From Platerodrilus igneus (lineage: Eukaryota > Arthropoda > Insecta > Coleoptera > Lycidae): a stretch of 64,000 nucleotides of DNA. Where the stretch lies: positions 4,946,501 to 5,010,500 of the forward strand of contig JARFIW010000884.1 of assembly GCA_036346225.1 (NCBI GenBank). The letters run 5' to 3'. The notes beneath the pieces were generated by a model. The model was not told the DNA's origin and searched no databases. It was given only the letters and a program-made list of their open reading frames with translations. Below are positions 23,351 to 35,148 of the stretch, piece after piece. Each line of letters opens with the position of its first letter. Positions within the stretch are counted from its first letter, which is position 1. The position numbers and the translations under genes were made by a program.

Positions 23351-25790
23351 GTTGACGCACCTGTAGCATGTGATTTGCATTTTCCAGATTCTTTTTTATC
23401 TAGTGGACGCCCGTATTTACATCAATTTTGTCTTGTCTGTTTTTTAATTCGTATTTAGGATGCAAATAATTTCTTTTTTGCTACATCACCTTCAATTAAA
23501 CCTGCATCTTCAAACTATTTTTCATATTCCGATTCGCTTGCTTTAAACAGTATTTTCCTCCTGAGAAGTTTACGACCTCCACATTTTTGTCTAATTCTTT
23601 CTACTCCTTGTACATTTGTATATTCTGCAACATCTAAAGACACGACCAAATCATAAATGCAGGAAATATATGCAAAATCACGCAACAGATATAATCGCGT
23701 TTAAACAAGGCTAACTGGTTTAGTAGTATTCAAAAGAAAATAAATAACTAAATACGAGTTTTTTCACATGAGGGAGGCACTTGTGGTTTGATAAATTATA
23801 ATTTTTTTTGGCAAAAAACTGTTTAATTAAAATATATGAGTACTGAAGTAAAATGAATATTTTCATAATATTAAAATAATTTTACGAAGTGGTTCAAAAC
23901 AATGTATTTATTTTTATAGGTGGCGCTCTAGGTGTCAAGTGCTATCGCTTCAGGTGAACGATTTTTTGGTAACTGGTGCGTTTTTTGATCTGAAAGCGGA
24001 CTAACATGATTTCAATGTGCAGTCGTTTCGATTAACCAGTTTTCTTACAGTTTTTAATTGTATCTTTTTAGAGATATTTGAATAAGTTACATAACATTCA
24101 TTCGTGTATTGAATATTAACAATCTATTCCTTTTTAAGCAATGACACTTGGGTAGAATTGCCACAGAATGTAAATAAGTTCGTGGAAATGCAGCTATAGC
24201 AGTTAGGTATACGTCAAAACAAAGCAGGTTTGTGTTACATTATCATATCCTTCTTCAAACCAATAATAATACGTGGGCAAAATAGATTTTTTTTTAAAAC
24301 TGCGTCAAATTGTATGGACTGCAAGTGGCGATGACGTCATTGAAAATGTAACCCGGATATAGTTCCGGTTTACGATCATTACCAGTGCTTCTTACTTATT
24401 TCCATATTTTTACAATTTCATGCTCTAGTAAAAATTGTTACGCTTAACGAAATTGGATACAAACAAGTGAGAAAAAATTTATAGCATGTAATTACATAAT
24501 AATGTTAGAAAAACTATAATCTAAGGAATCATTTATTTACTTGTAATGCAAGTTACTCTGTAATGTTTTTAATGCTAAAGGCGTGTATGGTTATGTAACT
24601 CTCTATATTACGATTAACGTAAATCAGTGATCTGCTTTTGTAAAATCAACTAAAATAAGTAATTCTTTCTAATTATTATTTCATTTCTACTACTTTTGCT
24701 TTATTGTTGAAATCTGAGCTTCCATATTACTTCTTTTCGTATTGATTTTGGAAGTGAAAATTTGTTGAAATGTATTAAACAATTTGATTTCCTGTCTGAA
24801 ACTGCGGCAGAACAGTTCTAAGGATTCCCTTGCCTAAGAAGCCACCATATCGAAAATTGTCCTTTCCTCACCCCTAATTTTCCTGGAAAAATTCTTTTAC
24901 TCACTGTAATATTTTCATAGGAAACGTAGTTTTAGAATGAACATGAAACAAAAATAAACATAAAGGTAGCTTTTATTATGTATACATCCCAGATTGGTGG
25001 TAAAGACAATACCACCCTACTGCAAATTCTGAGAAGAAACAAAAAGTCACTAGAAAAATAGCGAAGATAGAGAAAGATAAAGAACGTACAGTAAAAAAAA
25101 CAAACCTCAAAAATAACTAGCCTAAAACGAGATTGTAGGGCTGAGTTAAGTTAGATGGCCGACAGGCGAAGACCTTTGGTCGGAAATTTGGGGTTGTTAA
25201 CATCTTCATTGATACGATTTCCATGACACGTGACGTTTTCTACAGTGATGGAAAGGTTGTTATGTATTCGTTTTCGAATCGTTCTTCTAAACATACAAAT
25301 ATACACCTGAAGGTTCATCAAGTTATCACTCAAAATGTATTTATTATTCCAAGGCAGTGTCTTTTTCTCTCTCCATTCATTGCCTTCTATTCAAGAACGG
25401 GAAATTTTGATACGTACATTTTGAGTAGTTTTCTGTTTTTTATTTGTACGTACTTCGTACTACGTATTTCTTTTAATTACGCTCATCTAGATCAGCGATC
25501 TTTGTTTGCTGTCAAAATAATTTTAACAGGTGTCATTTACTATAACTTTACTATAAATAAGAAAACAGTAACAAAGATAAAAATTGTTCAACAGTTTAAT
25601 AGTTGGACCACAGTATTCAAACTTAGTACGAAAACCTACAGACAGATTGGTAGTTTATAAATACATATTCACATCAGATCACGTATGTTGCGAAATTAAC
25701 AGATTATTATGTTTATTAGAACACCGTTTTATAACCGGACTCTTAAACACTCCCGAATCAGTCCATACAGTCACAACTCTCACCCGTCCA
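23351..25790. other. No recognisable feature
   Basis: A 145-codon frame at 25223-25660 is the longest here, but its composition (strings of F, I, Y, T) and lack of any motif suggest chance in AT-rich DNA. Nothing else is supported. Confidence 0.45.
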
Positions 25791-25799
25791 TCTGCCCGA

Positions 25800-26620
25800 G
25801 ATGTAGGTCCACTACACGCCCCAATTGTAGATTAACACCGAGGTCTCCAATTTAATGGACGCACTACTTGCCGCGCCAGTCGTTTGTTGCTGCAGAGTTT
25901 TGAGATAGTATCTACTCCCTCTCTTCCAAAATTTTGATGTAAGACCTGGAAACATTGCCACTGGGACAACCAACAAAAACTAACCTTATCCCAAGTCTTT
26001 TCTGAGAAGATTCCCGAGAGCTCAATGGTGAGAAAGTAAATGGAGGTAGTAATCTGCAAATGGTTCGGGTCCGAACTATTGGCAAAAGAAAGTCGAAAAT
26101 TTAACAGAGCTTCTGCAGATAAATTAGAAGTTTTAGTAGCAAAGCAGACGAATATGCATAGATAAACTTTCAAAACTCTGGCTCCTCTAAGCTTACTAGG
26201 CTTAATTGAAAAGGTACTCCAAAATCGATACCAAGTATTTTAAAAGCTTTGGCTTCAGAAACTCTCTGTTCTGGCGAATCGGCCATGAGAGGGGAAATAA
26301 CCGTTTTTGGGTGTGCTCGAAAGAACGTTAAACAATCAGATATAACCGAACAAATGATTGAATGCGAACACAAAATCCAAAATCGGTTGCGCAACAATGC
26401 CACTAAAGTGTCATCCCTTGGATACAAATAGAGCTGATGATAATATTTAATTATCGACAAAGTCAAAGGTATTTGACGCGATAACAAAATAGGATGCTTT
26501 GAATTATAATCTAACAATGAATATTTTAAGAATGCCATCCAAATCACAAAGGGATTCAATTTGCGAATATGTTTCGAACAAGGTTCCCCTAACAAATCTG
26601 GTCCCTTTCCAACTTAAAGT
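25800..26620 (-). pseudogene. BEL/Pao integrase fragment
   Basis: Minus-strand frames read HPILLSRQIPLT, then YYHQLYLYPRDDTLVALLRNRFWIL with the zinc-finger histidine region, CLTFFRAHPK, FKILGIDFGVPF (catalytic D region) and YLCIFVCFATKTSNLSAEALL. The same order occurs in the BEL/Pao integrase at 59952-61124, but the sequences have diverged. The core between the first D and the C-terminus is largely deleted. A pseudogenised fragment without LTRs in reach. Confidence 0.75.
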
Positions 26621-27285
26621 CAACTGGTTGAACCAATTTAACTAACGTTAGTAATGAATGTCGAAGTTCATTGTAAACTAACTAACTAACAGAAACTAAT
26701 GAACCTCCGAAGACAATAACAAAAACTTCGGTGTAACTTGGGCTACGATGAGAATCTATTTATAAAGATAGCTGACCAAAGTTTTTAAGAAATTGCTGTC
26801 AAGCAAATATGGTTGCATTAGTCATTCTTCATAAGGCTCGCACAAAAATTATTTCCCAATCACCAAAATGTACAACAAAGCAACTGGGAGGAGGACAGGC
26901 TTCTAGTAACTATTATTTTGCGATGAATCATAAAACCATTGATTACTAGGTAACCATTTTTGTATTAAAGTCATTATATTGACCACAATAATCATCCACC
27001 TGTATGATGGAGTTCTCAGTCACGCTAACAGAACCTGTGAAGTAAACCACGCATTCACGAGAAGGTTTGTTTTTTTGCAAATAAATTTTGCTATAACATT
27101 CCGCAAATCTCAAAGGCAAAAACATACTTGTATAGTCATCTATAGAACCACGATGTAGTTTCGATTCAATTTTTGTACTTCCACGGTTAGTAGTGTTGGC
27201 GTTTTACCACCTGATGGCGATATTATTTAGTTTTGCCTTAGTACAAAGAACTTATATCAGTATAATACCTTCGATTACTTCATAA
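26621..27285. other. No recognisable feature
   Basis: No convincing frame or repeat, apart from a short GTTAGT/AACTAACTAAC run near 26640-26700. Confidence 0.5.
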
Positions 27286-27480
27286 GGTTGTTGAAAACTT
27301 TTTCGCTCTGACGAGGCTTAAGAAAGCTGAATCTGGTCAGTGGATGTTTCCTCCTCTTGTGAAATAATAAAGCTATTGTTTTGTTAATGGCTATACAACT
27401 ATTAGCTCGATTTGTATAGGTAAAGCTGTTATTATTTTCATAAGAGTTTATTTACAGATACATCTTATCTTTAATTATAT
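27286..27480 (+). ncRNA. Second hammerhead copy, decayed, with right palindrome arm
   Basis: CGCT CTGACGA GGCTT...AAGCT GAA ... GGTC AGTGG at 27304-27343 corresponds base by base to the ribozyme at 14140-14202. The stem II base is G-T here, intermediate between the expected G-C and the T-T of copy 1. Stem III is lost: GAAACCG is reduced to GAA, so it should not cleave. Downstream, AATAATAAAGCTATTGTTTTG and the right arm (CTATACAACTATTAGCTCG, TTTTCATAAGAGTTT) are retained to about 27470, followed by (TA)n. Confidence 0.7.
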
Positions 27481-27485
27481 ATATA

Positions 27486-27489
<4 letters not shown>

Positions 27490-27521
<32 letters not shown>
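27490..27521. repeat. (TA)n microsatellite
   Basis: TA run directly following the decayed hammerhead unit, as in copy 1. Confidence 0.9.
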
Positions 27522-27524
<3 letters not shown>

Positions 27525-27769
27525 CTTTCTAAAATTTTACAATTAACTAGGCTAACATATAAATGAATTAAAATAGTAACTTACAAGACGAGGTTAAACA
27601 TTAAATTAACATGAAAATTAAATCGAAATCTTATTTTTACTGATTTTTGCTTCAATTTGTTATAAGAAAATTGTATAACTTGTATAAAAATACAAATAAA
27701 AATAAAATCGTCAAATTTTGAAACCTTTCAGTTTAACTTTTTTATTATTTGACGATTTAAATACAGAAT

Positions 27770-27950
27770 GCCTATGTGCGCATGTATGCATGTGTGTATG
27801 TGTTTGTGTGTGTATGAGTGTGGGTGCGTGTACATGTTATATTTATGTGAATGTCTATGAATATTTGTGATTATGTATATTAATCTGTTTGTTTGTTAGT
27901 ACGTGTATGTATGAATGTGATAGGATGTGTATGTATGTAATGCTAATCAC
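27770..27950. repeat. Degenerate TG/TATG-rich microsatellite
   Basis: Plus strand is dominated by TGTGTA/TATGTG steps (for example GTATGTGTTTGTGTGTGTATG). It lies 3' of the Penelope endonuclease fragment in that element's orientation. Just right of the (TA)n tract, AAAATCGTCAAAT (27705) and ATTTGACGATTT (27748) could pair as a small hairpin. Confidence 0.75.
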
Positions 27951-28045
27951 TACAATATCAATTATTGCATTAGGTATATGTTACTTCTGAATACTAAGTA
28001 TGTATGTGTAAATCGAACTTAGACCACCAATATCTGTTTTTTTAT

Positions 28046-28307
28046 TTATACGATTTTTTTGGCGAAATATATGATACATTTCCAGAAATAGTCTTTTTTG
28101 TGTATCTTTTTCTAGTTCTAAAATTTTAGAATGTTTAAAATCAATTTTGTGATCCAAATCAATTGAGTGTCTTGATAAAGCACAAGAATTTGGTTTGATT
28201 CTAATGTCACTTTTGTGTTGGGTTATACGTTGTTTTAAAGTTTGTGACGTTTGCCCAATGTAAGGATTATCACAATCTATACAATTAATTTGGTATACAA
28301 GGTTTCT
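28046..28307 (-). pseudogene. GIY-YIG endonuclease fragment of a Penelope-like element
   Basis: On the minus strand the frame reads RNLVYQINCIDCDNPYIGQT, then LKQRITQHKSDIRIKPN, SCALSRHSIDLDHKIDF and EKDTQKRLFLEMYHIF. VYQI...PYIGQT is the GIY-YIG motif, the CxxC before it is the zinc-linker signature typical of Penelope-like elements, and the arginine, histidine and glutamate (RLFLEM) positions of the nuclease fold are present. A frameshift near 28060 moves the tail (NKKTDIGGL) to another frame. The RT domain is missing upstream, so only the last ~90 codons remain. It could belong to the same family as the fragment at 1-758. Confidence 0.85.
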
Positions 28308-28397
28308 TTGAAATAAAAAAAGTTTACTTTCCTACAGCTGACCTCAAACCCATTAATAATATATCATCATATTTATACAAGGTCATTATCTCTAAAC

Positions 28398-28426
<29 letters not shown>

Positions 28427-28435
<9 letters not shown>

Positions 28436-30394
28436 GATATAAAGTCACAAAAGGTCATTGAGCCCAGAATCCGACCCAAAACGGGAAAAAATTAATTCTA
28501 ATTTTACTCTGCATAAACATAGAAACGTATTCCCGTAACACATAAAATAGTATTTCCATGTAAAATAACCCGCTCTAAGTACATATAGTGTTGTGAAATA
28601 CTATTTAAGAAACAAGCCCAATTTTTAAAATTTGTGAAAATCAAAAAGTATTCAAATCCGTGTGTACATAATTAGTCCTGAAAGATACCTTTTAAAACAA
28701 GTTTTATTGCGAGTATACAAACTGAAAACATCTACTTTTAGAGTAGTAAATAACTTTATGTTTATCATTTGAAACGCCTTCTTTACCCTTACGAAGTTGG
28801 GTACATGTCCTTCGATAATAAAATTTTGCCTCTGCCTCACCAGTCGAGAAGTGATCAAAAAAATACGTAAACTTTATTAATTATTTATTAATTATTGTAA
28901 ACGTGAAATAATTCTCTTCCACTCAGAAGTGTAGACGTATTGAAGGAATCGAGAATTAAATTTAATATCCAACCATTAATTAAATCTAGCCAAACAAAAT
29001 ATGGCGTTATCAAGAATATAAACCACATAATCTACGGTTTGCGAACAATAGTACTACTCTACTTAGTAATCAGATTAATATTCCCTGATTATTATTATTA
29101 CAACTCCAGCATATGTACCTGCTAGCCACGCAAACAATACAACACGCGACATCCTATCGGATTTGGAGAACCCGTGCTCTCGTTCCAAGCGCTCAAAGCA
29201 GACTGCATTACGCCTTCCCGCGCATAATACACGTAGTTAAGGGTTGCGGCACCAGAAACGCACCACATTTAATAAACGTAACACGCTGTTTTGAAAGACA
29301 AATAGTTCCAGATATAAAAATACCAACATTCGTACTTTTCTAAAATGTAAATTCTGTAAAGCATGCATCCTCGTTAAAATATCATTTTCAAAGAAGTTAA
29401 TTTCAGAATAGTTTTAGAGTAAATTATATTTATGGTAACAAAAGGAAACGACGGCATTCTTTCGAGGAGTGTTCTTAAAGATATAAATCATCAAAGCATA
29501 GCTAACAACTAGCGGAACAATAATACAGAAACACTATAAAACAGATAAGATAAAGTGTTTTAATAGCTCTAATTATTAACAAGGCTGGAAAAGTTTTACC
29601 ATCGCAATAAATTTTAAAACTGAGAGCTTATTAAAATTTAAAGAACGCGAAATTGGGGTAATTGCTGCATCATGCGGTGACTAATGCTTTCAGAACATAA
29701 TCAGAAGAATCGAGACCTATGACGTATTAAGATTATTTTGTTATACGCAGAGGAATTTTTACGAAGGGGGTCATTCATTCTTCCGGCATCCACCATGTAA
29801 GATTTAAGATTGGTAATTCATTCTGTCGGCGTTGTACATTAACACAGAAGCTTGGAGATAAGTTATTAGATATAATTATTATATAGAGTACAACGACGAT
29901 TTATTGCTCCAAAATAAATAATATGAATGCAGGGTCACACAGCAATTTTAATCTATTAAAAATTAATGTACTTTTAAAGACGTAGACTTCAACAGATGGA
30001 AAATTAATTAAAATGGAGTTCTAAAAATTTAAACCAAAAATTTTTCAGTGCAGTTAATTCCGATGGAAACGATGTTTTATAAGCAAAGACAGGTAGTCAT
30101 AAAGAAGAATTAAACGATTCAAACTGCAAGTATAATTTTGTTTTGTAACCTAAATGGATATTCAAGTATTATTAAGTAGATTAAGCTAGAATAAGTTTTT
30201 CTTTTGCGTATTTGTCAATGGATGGTTTATTTCAGCAATTTTGAGGTCAGAGCTCAAAGTTTTTTACCCACAGAATATTTGTCGCTGAGTTAGCCAAAGA
30301 AAATAAAGGGCACCAATTCACATATTTCCTATTAAGCAAGCATCCATTGCACTCTTATATTGGTGAGGGTGGGTGTACTCGAATATTCACAGCA

Positions 30395-30397
<3 letters not shown>
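28427..30397 (+). mobile_element. ~1.97-kb non-coding element B, bounded by (TA)n
   Basis: Homologous to element A in opposite orientation. Termini: TGTTGTGATATAAAGTCAC at the left and CGAATATTCACAGCA at the right, i.e. TG...CA with a short imperfect inverted repeat, flanked by TA tracts (28404-28428 and 30396-30422). No coding frame; a 76-codon frame near 29113 shows no motif. LTR-like, perhaps a solo LTR (inference). Confidence 0.6.
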
Positions 30398-30422
<25 letters not shown>

Positions 30423-30428
<6 letters not shown>

Positions 30429-31743
30429 GTATAAGGGAGCTACTAAAAGTTATAAGGGTTGTTTAGTACAAGGTAGTATATGCCAAACAAAAAATAATCC
30501 ACATATTTGATCACATAAACTTAAAAATGTATGTTTGCCGTATTTTATGTATACTAAAATACCATTCAAATATAGTAGTTGAAATTAAGTGCCAAAAGGT
30601 AATTTTAAAATGACTAAGTGGCGTAGTAAGATGTGCAGTGCTCAAGGGTTTATACCGAGTTTGAATTTTAAAAGGCCTTTGAAAGTACATTTGCCGTCCA
30701 AAAGCCGAATGCGTCTGTGAATGTTTACTATCAACATGCATCCAGGGTCAAGTGTAAATTATTTTGGTTTCATTTTATGTAGAATCAACTTTTGGACAAT
30801 ATTTGTAAACTCAAAATTATTAGTTATAACAACGTAAAATGTGATTGGTGGAATGTAAAGATTTAGGACATATATTAGAATTTAATGTGATTATGAAATT
30901 GTATAAAGGACACGAACTTTGGTATGTGCGACACGAACTTAGCTATTTGTTATGAACTTTAAGATGTAGTAGGCTAGAAGAGAGTTAACATGGTCTCCTT
31001 AGAGAGTAAACAAGGAGATTTTTTCGAACCAATTTTGTAAAAAGACGTGTTTTCCTAACTGTGCTAATTTGTATCAAAATATTTAAAAAGTAAATAAAAG
31101 TAGTTGTTTTAAAAGGAGTTTTAAATGAATAAAGTGGTAAAGAAACAAGCATCGGAAGTATAAAGTGAATAGTAGTGATTGTGCGACGGTAAATTATTGG
31201 ATTTGGAGAGTGGTTTAAAGGTAGCAGGTCATCGAGAGTGGTTATATAGATTTGAAGTGATATTGGAGAGCGGTTTAAAAGATAGCAGGACATCGAGAGT
31301 GGTTATACATAGAAAAGAAGTTGGATATTGGAGAGGGGTTTAAAGGTAGAAGGACATCGAGAGTGGATATACATAGAAAGAAGTTGGATATTGGAGTGCG
31401 GTTTAAAGGTAGAAGGACATCGAGAGTGGTTATACATAGAAAAGAAGTTGGATATTGGAGACCGGTTTATAGGTAGCAGGAGCATTGAGCAAAAAGAAAT
31501 AGGAACGAGTAGATTGGGATTAGATACGGAGAAGCGGACGGATTTATAGAAAACAAGGATTCGAAGCGGAGATTAGCACAGGGAAGTTGTAGCACTGTTT
31601 TTTCTAAATTCTAAATTTGGGTTAATCATTTCAGGTATTGGGGAGCAGTTAAAATTCAAGGACACCTGGAGGCGGCACGGAAATTCAAGAACATCAGTGT
31701 GAAGACGCATACGGCGATAAGGATTTTGAGCCAGCAGTCAGAA
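30423..31743. other. (TA)n-bounded interval with a minisatellite
   Basis: Lies between two TA tracts but does not share the terminal sequences of elements A-D. It contains a 62-bp minisatellite at 31203-31490. No coding frame is supported. Confidence 0.45.
31203..31490. repeat. Minisatellite, ~62-bp unit, five copies
   Basis: Units begin TTGGAGAGNGGTTTAAAGG and continue GGACATCGAGAGTGGTTAT and AAAGAAGTTGGATA. The first unit is most divergent. The overlapping frames on both strands are simply translations of the repeat. Confidence 0.9.
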
Positions 31744-31766
31744 AATATATATATATATATATATAT

Positions 31767-33951
31767 TGTTGTGGTTTCAAAGGGTTAAATTTGGGGTAAG
31801 CAATACAATTTCGACCACCCTGTATAGAGAAAAGAACAAATTATTTACATGCAAAATTTATTTATTTCATTTAGGGAGAACGGACATGTGTTGACATAAT
31901 TTTATAATTAATAATGGTATGTTAGAAAGTACATAAAGAAAAACAGTTTTAAAACAAATGGAATAAGCATAATTAATTTTAATTTATTTTAATTCAACAA
32001 GTAAAAGCATAAGGAAACCCACTAGGGTAAAGAAAATCAATAATTCCAAGGCAAAAAGGTTTCTTTGCAACAAGCAAATGCCAGTTTTATACAAATACAA
32101 CGAAATATAAACTCTAAGAATTGTTGTGCTAAACGGTCTATAATTAACGAACACCTGCATTTTTAAAAGGTTACATTCGTCAAAATTATGAGCATAGTAA
32201 GACAGGATTTCATAGAAAATATTTCCAACCGTCGGTTGGTTCGAACAACAAGCTAACAAATTTCTTAAAGAGCAAGGGAAATGCACGAGAGGTTATATAC
32301 TACAGAGAGAGACAAATATGAAAGCATTGATATTTAAAACGCACGTAGTAATACACGTGGAGTAGAGATGAACTGTCAGCAATATCGATTTTCTATAACT
32401 CAAGTGAGGTTTTGAACGCGACAGCAAAGATGCATAAGACAGAGATAAAAATATTACAGGCGGGGTTTTATGACGACACAGAATAGTATCATTTGTTAAG
32501 AACATACAGTTTTCCAAACGTAGACAAACGCGACAGGTGGGAGCGATTTCGGATACGTACGGGCACGTCTACGGAGTAAATTTCAGGAATTTTCAAGACG
32601 GTTGTATTAAAATTGGCAGAATTTTAATTTGAAAATAATCTTTACGCGTGAAGTGTGTCCGGGAGGTAGCATTTTGAAAGATATAAATACTCTAGCTAAA
32701 TTAGGGGGTTCTCTTTATCTCTTTGTCTACACGTCGCTTTTATACTACTTTACTACATTAGACCAACATTATAGTAGAGTTTTTGGTTATGTGAGTATTA
32801 GATATGTTCAGAATACAGTAAATATAGTGCTTGCACGTGTAAAATTATTAGTAGTGGCCTTCTATTTATTAACGCGAAATACGAGTAGTGTATATTAAAT
32901 TAATAGAGATCTGGCTACTATTATACTAAGTTACAAAATCAATAAATAGAAGCATAATATACGTGGGTAAGCATCACAACAACCGGATTGTATGCTATTA
33001 TGGAATGGTACTTTGAAACAAGGCGCTTGACGAATTAATTGGGGTTATCGTCTGTGAATCCGCTCAATATCACAGCGCATGGGCACGAAGCTAAGGTGTT
33101 CTGGTGATCGTCGTCGAAGGAATGGAGGCCTGAAGCATTCTCCAGGTAATTTATTTAAAATTTCTGTTGTCTGGCAAACTTTTGTAAAATTTTGTGCTGT
33201 GTGAGTGAATTTTTGGGTTTATCTATGGTTATATAAACTTATTGGAAAAGATACCTGTACTGAATAATTTATTGGGGTTATTTAAATATTGAAAAGGGGT
33301 AGTTAAAATTTTATTCTGAATAAAAATTAGATTGTAAAGGGTAAACGGGTCTATCAATTTTGTATTAATTTATGCAAGGTAAAAGGCATATATTAAATAA
33401 ACTGGGTTATTATGAGCTCACCGTACTCCAGTGTACTATCAATTAGGGTAATATGTGGGGTCATCTACTCATATTGTATTAAATTTGTTTGCAAATAATT
33501 AGAAAAGCAAGGACTTTAATAACATATCTCGTTTTGAGTTTGTAATTAGTGTATATTAAACTGGTTTTATACATGTGAATAATTTGTCTGTAAATAGCGG
33601 TAAATAAAAGATTGTATGATTGTTGTATTATTTGGTGATTTTATTGAATGGTGTGCAAGTGTGAAGGAAGAATGGTTTTATATTTAGGTAGCCGAGAAGA
33701 GACACAGCTGAGCTAGCCAGGGAAGCAGCTGAAAATCGTTGAAGCAGAAACGTTAGAGGGTAAGAAATTCGTTTTTGAACTTTTTTTATTTTTGAAAAGT
33801 ATTTGATGACACTGGCGATGTTAAAAGCTTAAAATCCCTTACTACAGCAATCTTATGACGGCCCAACGCTGGGGCTCGAATGAAGAAGGTAAAGGTTTGA
33901 TGTTAAAGCTTGGTCCCAGCTTCGTCCAAAAATTTTTATAAGGTACCACGG

Positions 33952-33957
<6 letters not shown>
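31767..33957 (+). mobile_element. ~2.2-kb non-coding element C, bounded by (TA)n
   Basis: Starts TGTTGTGGTTTCAAAGG and ends AAGGTACCACGGCA, both inside TA tracts (31744-31766, 33958-33992). A TATAAATA box at about 32678 lies roughly 900 bp in, where a U3 promoter would be in a long LTR. Near the right end, TGACGGCCCAACGCTGGGGC matches the motif in element D and resembles a tRNA-Lys primer-binding site. No coding frame. LTR-type element or solo LTR is an inference. Confidence 0.5.
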
Positions 33958-33996
<39 letters not shown>

Positions 33997-34799
33997 CAAA
34001 TGCATCTTTTAGAACGAAGGAATTGACGACAATAAAAATAGTTGTGCAACTTACTGGAAAAATATCACGTATATGGTTTAGTATTTAAGAGATTTGGGAG
34101 AAATACCCTACCTAAAAAAATACAAATAATTACAGTTACCGCAGAAACTTCATTAACAAAGCTACAAAAACATTAGTACTAACTTGCCTGCATTTTAAAG
34201 AAGTAATTTTTTATAAACTCGTTTAGGGTGTTATATATCTCCTCAGGTATCCATTTTTGACCATGTATTTATAGGAATTATTTTTTTTATATTGACGAGT
34301 ATTACGTGTTGTTAAAATTGTGAAACGTAGTTTAGAAGTGCTTTGTATATAGATAAATAAATTAATGGAATAAATAAATAAATAAATAAAAGTAAGTACT
34401 GGATGCGATGTTTTCCCACAATAAATCCCCCTCATTCAAAGCACATGCACCAAACGATTTTGAAAGAAATAACTAAATAAACAATTTAGTTATATAATAA
34501 AGGTATGATTAAACTATTAGTAGATCATGGTTTTAAACAAATATGATAACATGCTAAAGTAAATAAACATAATCAAATAAAATGCACGCAAAACACCTAA
34601 GGAAAGTTACAGGTAGAGCGATTGTAAGTTTTTTACCAAATTAAGAGCTTAATAGCCTAATAATCGATGAACCATATATATTATGAAATATTATGAAACG
34701 CCTATAGTATACTGAATTAATGTATTTAGTGTACTTGGTTTTTCTAGTTTATAAAATGAAATTTTTGGCGTATAGCTAGAAATTATTTTAATCTTTAGG
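33958..34799. other. (TA)n followed by AT-rich DNA
   Basis: TA tract 33958-33992, then no recognisable feature apart from a short (TAAA)n run near 34360-34390. Confidence 0.5.
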
Positions 34800-35148
34800 G
34801 TAGGTTAGTTACAAGTTGACTGAAGGTCGTACCGGTAAGCAGAATTGTACTGTTACCGTCGTTGCCGTCCCTACAGGTTTGGTAGTACCTAATAGCTTCG
34901 TGCACGTATTACTAAAGTTAACGCCAAGCTTTGGCTCTCCCTGTAGTAGGGGACAAAGAATACTACTATAGTAAGCCTGCTTATCATAAAAGTCGATTTA
35001 AAAGCGCAGCAAGGGGCAGCAGCTTTGCGGGCTAAATGATATTGGAGGAGAGTCGGTTGGTCTCAGGCAATCCTCAATAATTTACAAGGTTTTTGGGGGT
35101 TGACCGTGACAGATACGGTTTTTTGCTAAAATCTTTCAAAACTGCGTT

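Noticed and set aside
25223..25660. A 145-codon plus-strand frame
   Set aside because: No motif, F/I/Y/T-rich composition expected from AT-rich DNA, and overlapping frames of similar size on other strands.
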